Positions 6,475-6,976 of a stretch of DNA of 6,976 nucleotides are shown in pieces; positions within the stretch are counted from its first letter, which is position 1; every line of letters starts with the position of its first letter. The notes below the pieces were generated by a model, which had not been told where the DNA came from, searched no databases, and was given only the letters and a program-made list of their open reading frames with translations. The translations under genes and the position numbers were made by a program. The DNA comes from Alistipes sp. GTDB lineage: Bacteria > Bacteroidota > Bacteroidia > Bacteroidales > Rikenellaceae. The DNA lies in NCBI GenBank assembly GCA_017391435.1, contig JAFOYS010000262.1:1-6976 (forward strand), given 5' to 3'.

Positions 6475-6976
6475 CTACTGCTTAGAAAATCTCTCTATGA
6501 AACGGTCAATGTCGCCGTCGTTGTCAAAACCAATAGTAATCTTACCGCCACCACTCTTTGTACGCTTGATAGATATGTTCTGAGAGAAGAACTGCTCAAG
6601 ATACTCTACAAGGCGAGTGTAGCTCTCTGGATACTCCTCGTCTGTTGTTGAAGTAGACTTGCTCTTACCCTCAGTAAGTGCACGCACATAATCCTCTGTT
6701 TGGCGAACAGAGAGATTTGACTTGATAATCTTCTTGAGTACGGCAATCTGCTGCTTATCGCCCTCAATAGATGCGATAGCCTTTGCGTGGCCCATAGATA
6801 TAGCACCCTCCTTTACGGCAAGCTGTACTGGGTCTGCAAGGCGAAGTAGACGCATATAGTTTGCAATAGTAGAGCGACGCTTGCCTACCTTCTCGGCAAG
6901 GGCATCTTGTGTAAGTCCACACTCCTCAATTAGTCGCTGCATACCGAGTGCAATCTCAATAGCATTCAGATCTTGA
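6475..6976 (-). CDS. parB: Chromosome-partitioning protein ParB, C-terminal part
   Basis: This is the last 166 codons of ParB; the 5' end lies beyond the right edge, and the Met at 6942 is internal because the frame continues upstream as Asp-Leu-Asn-Ala-Ile-Glu-Ile-Ala-Leu-Gly, a typical ParB stretch. ParB binds parS sites near the origin, loads and slides as a CTP-dependent clamp, and works with ParA and SMC in chromosome segregation. Visible parts are the helix-turn-helix DNA-binding region (bases about 6838-6915, Leu-Thr-Gln-Asp-Ala-Leu-Ala through Arg-Ser-Thr-Ile-Ala-Asn-Tyr), the central helical domain with Gly-His-Ala-Lys-Ala-Ile, a Ser/Thr/Glu-rich linker, and a C-terminal dimerisation domain ending Phe-Ile-Glu-Arg-Phe-Ser-Lys-Gln. 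The CTP-binding N-terminal domain is off-window. One base separates its stop codon from the DUF5683 ATG. parA is expected upstream, outside the window. No parS-like 16-mer palindrome was noticed here. Confidence 0.95.
   Translation of the reverse strand, partial: QDLNAIEIALGMQRLIEECGLTQDALAEKVGKRRSTIANYMRLLRLADPVQLAVKEGAISMGHAKAIASIEGDKQQIAVLKKIIKSNLSVRQTEDYVRALTEGKSKSTSTTDEEYPESYTRLVEYLEQFFSQNISIKRTKSGGGKITIGFDNDGDIDRFIERFSKQ

Overview
The window looks like chromosome from a member of the Bacteroidota, most likely order Bacteroidales. The reasons are the parB - DUF5683 - mltD-like gene order on one strand, a lipoprotein with a Bacteroidota-style surface-export signal (Cys-Thr-Lys-Asp-Asp), and poorly marked Shine-Dalgarno sites. 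A genus cannot be fixed from this sequence; an Alistipes-like or other gut Bacteroidales genome is a guess.

Layout. Bases 2-325 (+) are the 3' end of an S41-family serine peptidase gene, followed by a clean intrinsic terminator at 341-376. Bases 410-2527 (+) encode a 705-residue predicted surface lipoprotein, apparently transcribed alone. It faces a convergent block of four minus-strand genes, and a 15-bp perfect hairpin at 2546-2579 can terminate transcription from both sides. Read in transcription order, the block is parB (3' part, running off the right edge), a DUF5683 membrane protein, a LysM-containing lytic transglycosylase resembling MltD, and mnmE. Its junctions are extremely tight: a 1-base gap, a 2-base gap and a 1-base TAATG overlap. 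This implies one transcript with coupled translation.

How the genes may work together. ParB (chromosome segregation), DUF5683 (envelope) and the transglycosylase (peptidoglycan remodelling) form a growth and division neighbourhood that recurs in Bacteroidota. MnmE (wobble-uridine tRNA modification) sits at the end of the operon. The S41 fragment and the lipoprotein are separate units on the other strand.

The most interesting item is the lipoprotein. Its C-terminal half contains a Tyr-x-Pro-Lys-Asn element, then a Tyr-Gly-Phe-Asp-Gly-Gly start to two strictly alternating amphipathic strands joined by a short turn. This resembles the membrane-piercing stem hairpin of staphylococcal alpha-hemolysin and leukocidins. 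I infer a surface-tethered beta-barrel pore-forming protein with an unrecognised helical N-terminal half and a cluster of six cysteines. The second notable item is an internal duplication of the whole transmembrane module in the DUF5683 protein. No RNA genes, CRISPR arrays, insertion sequences or attachment sites were seen.
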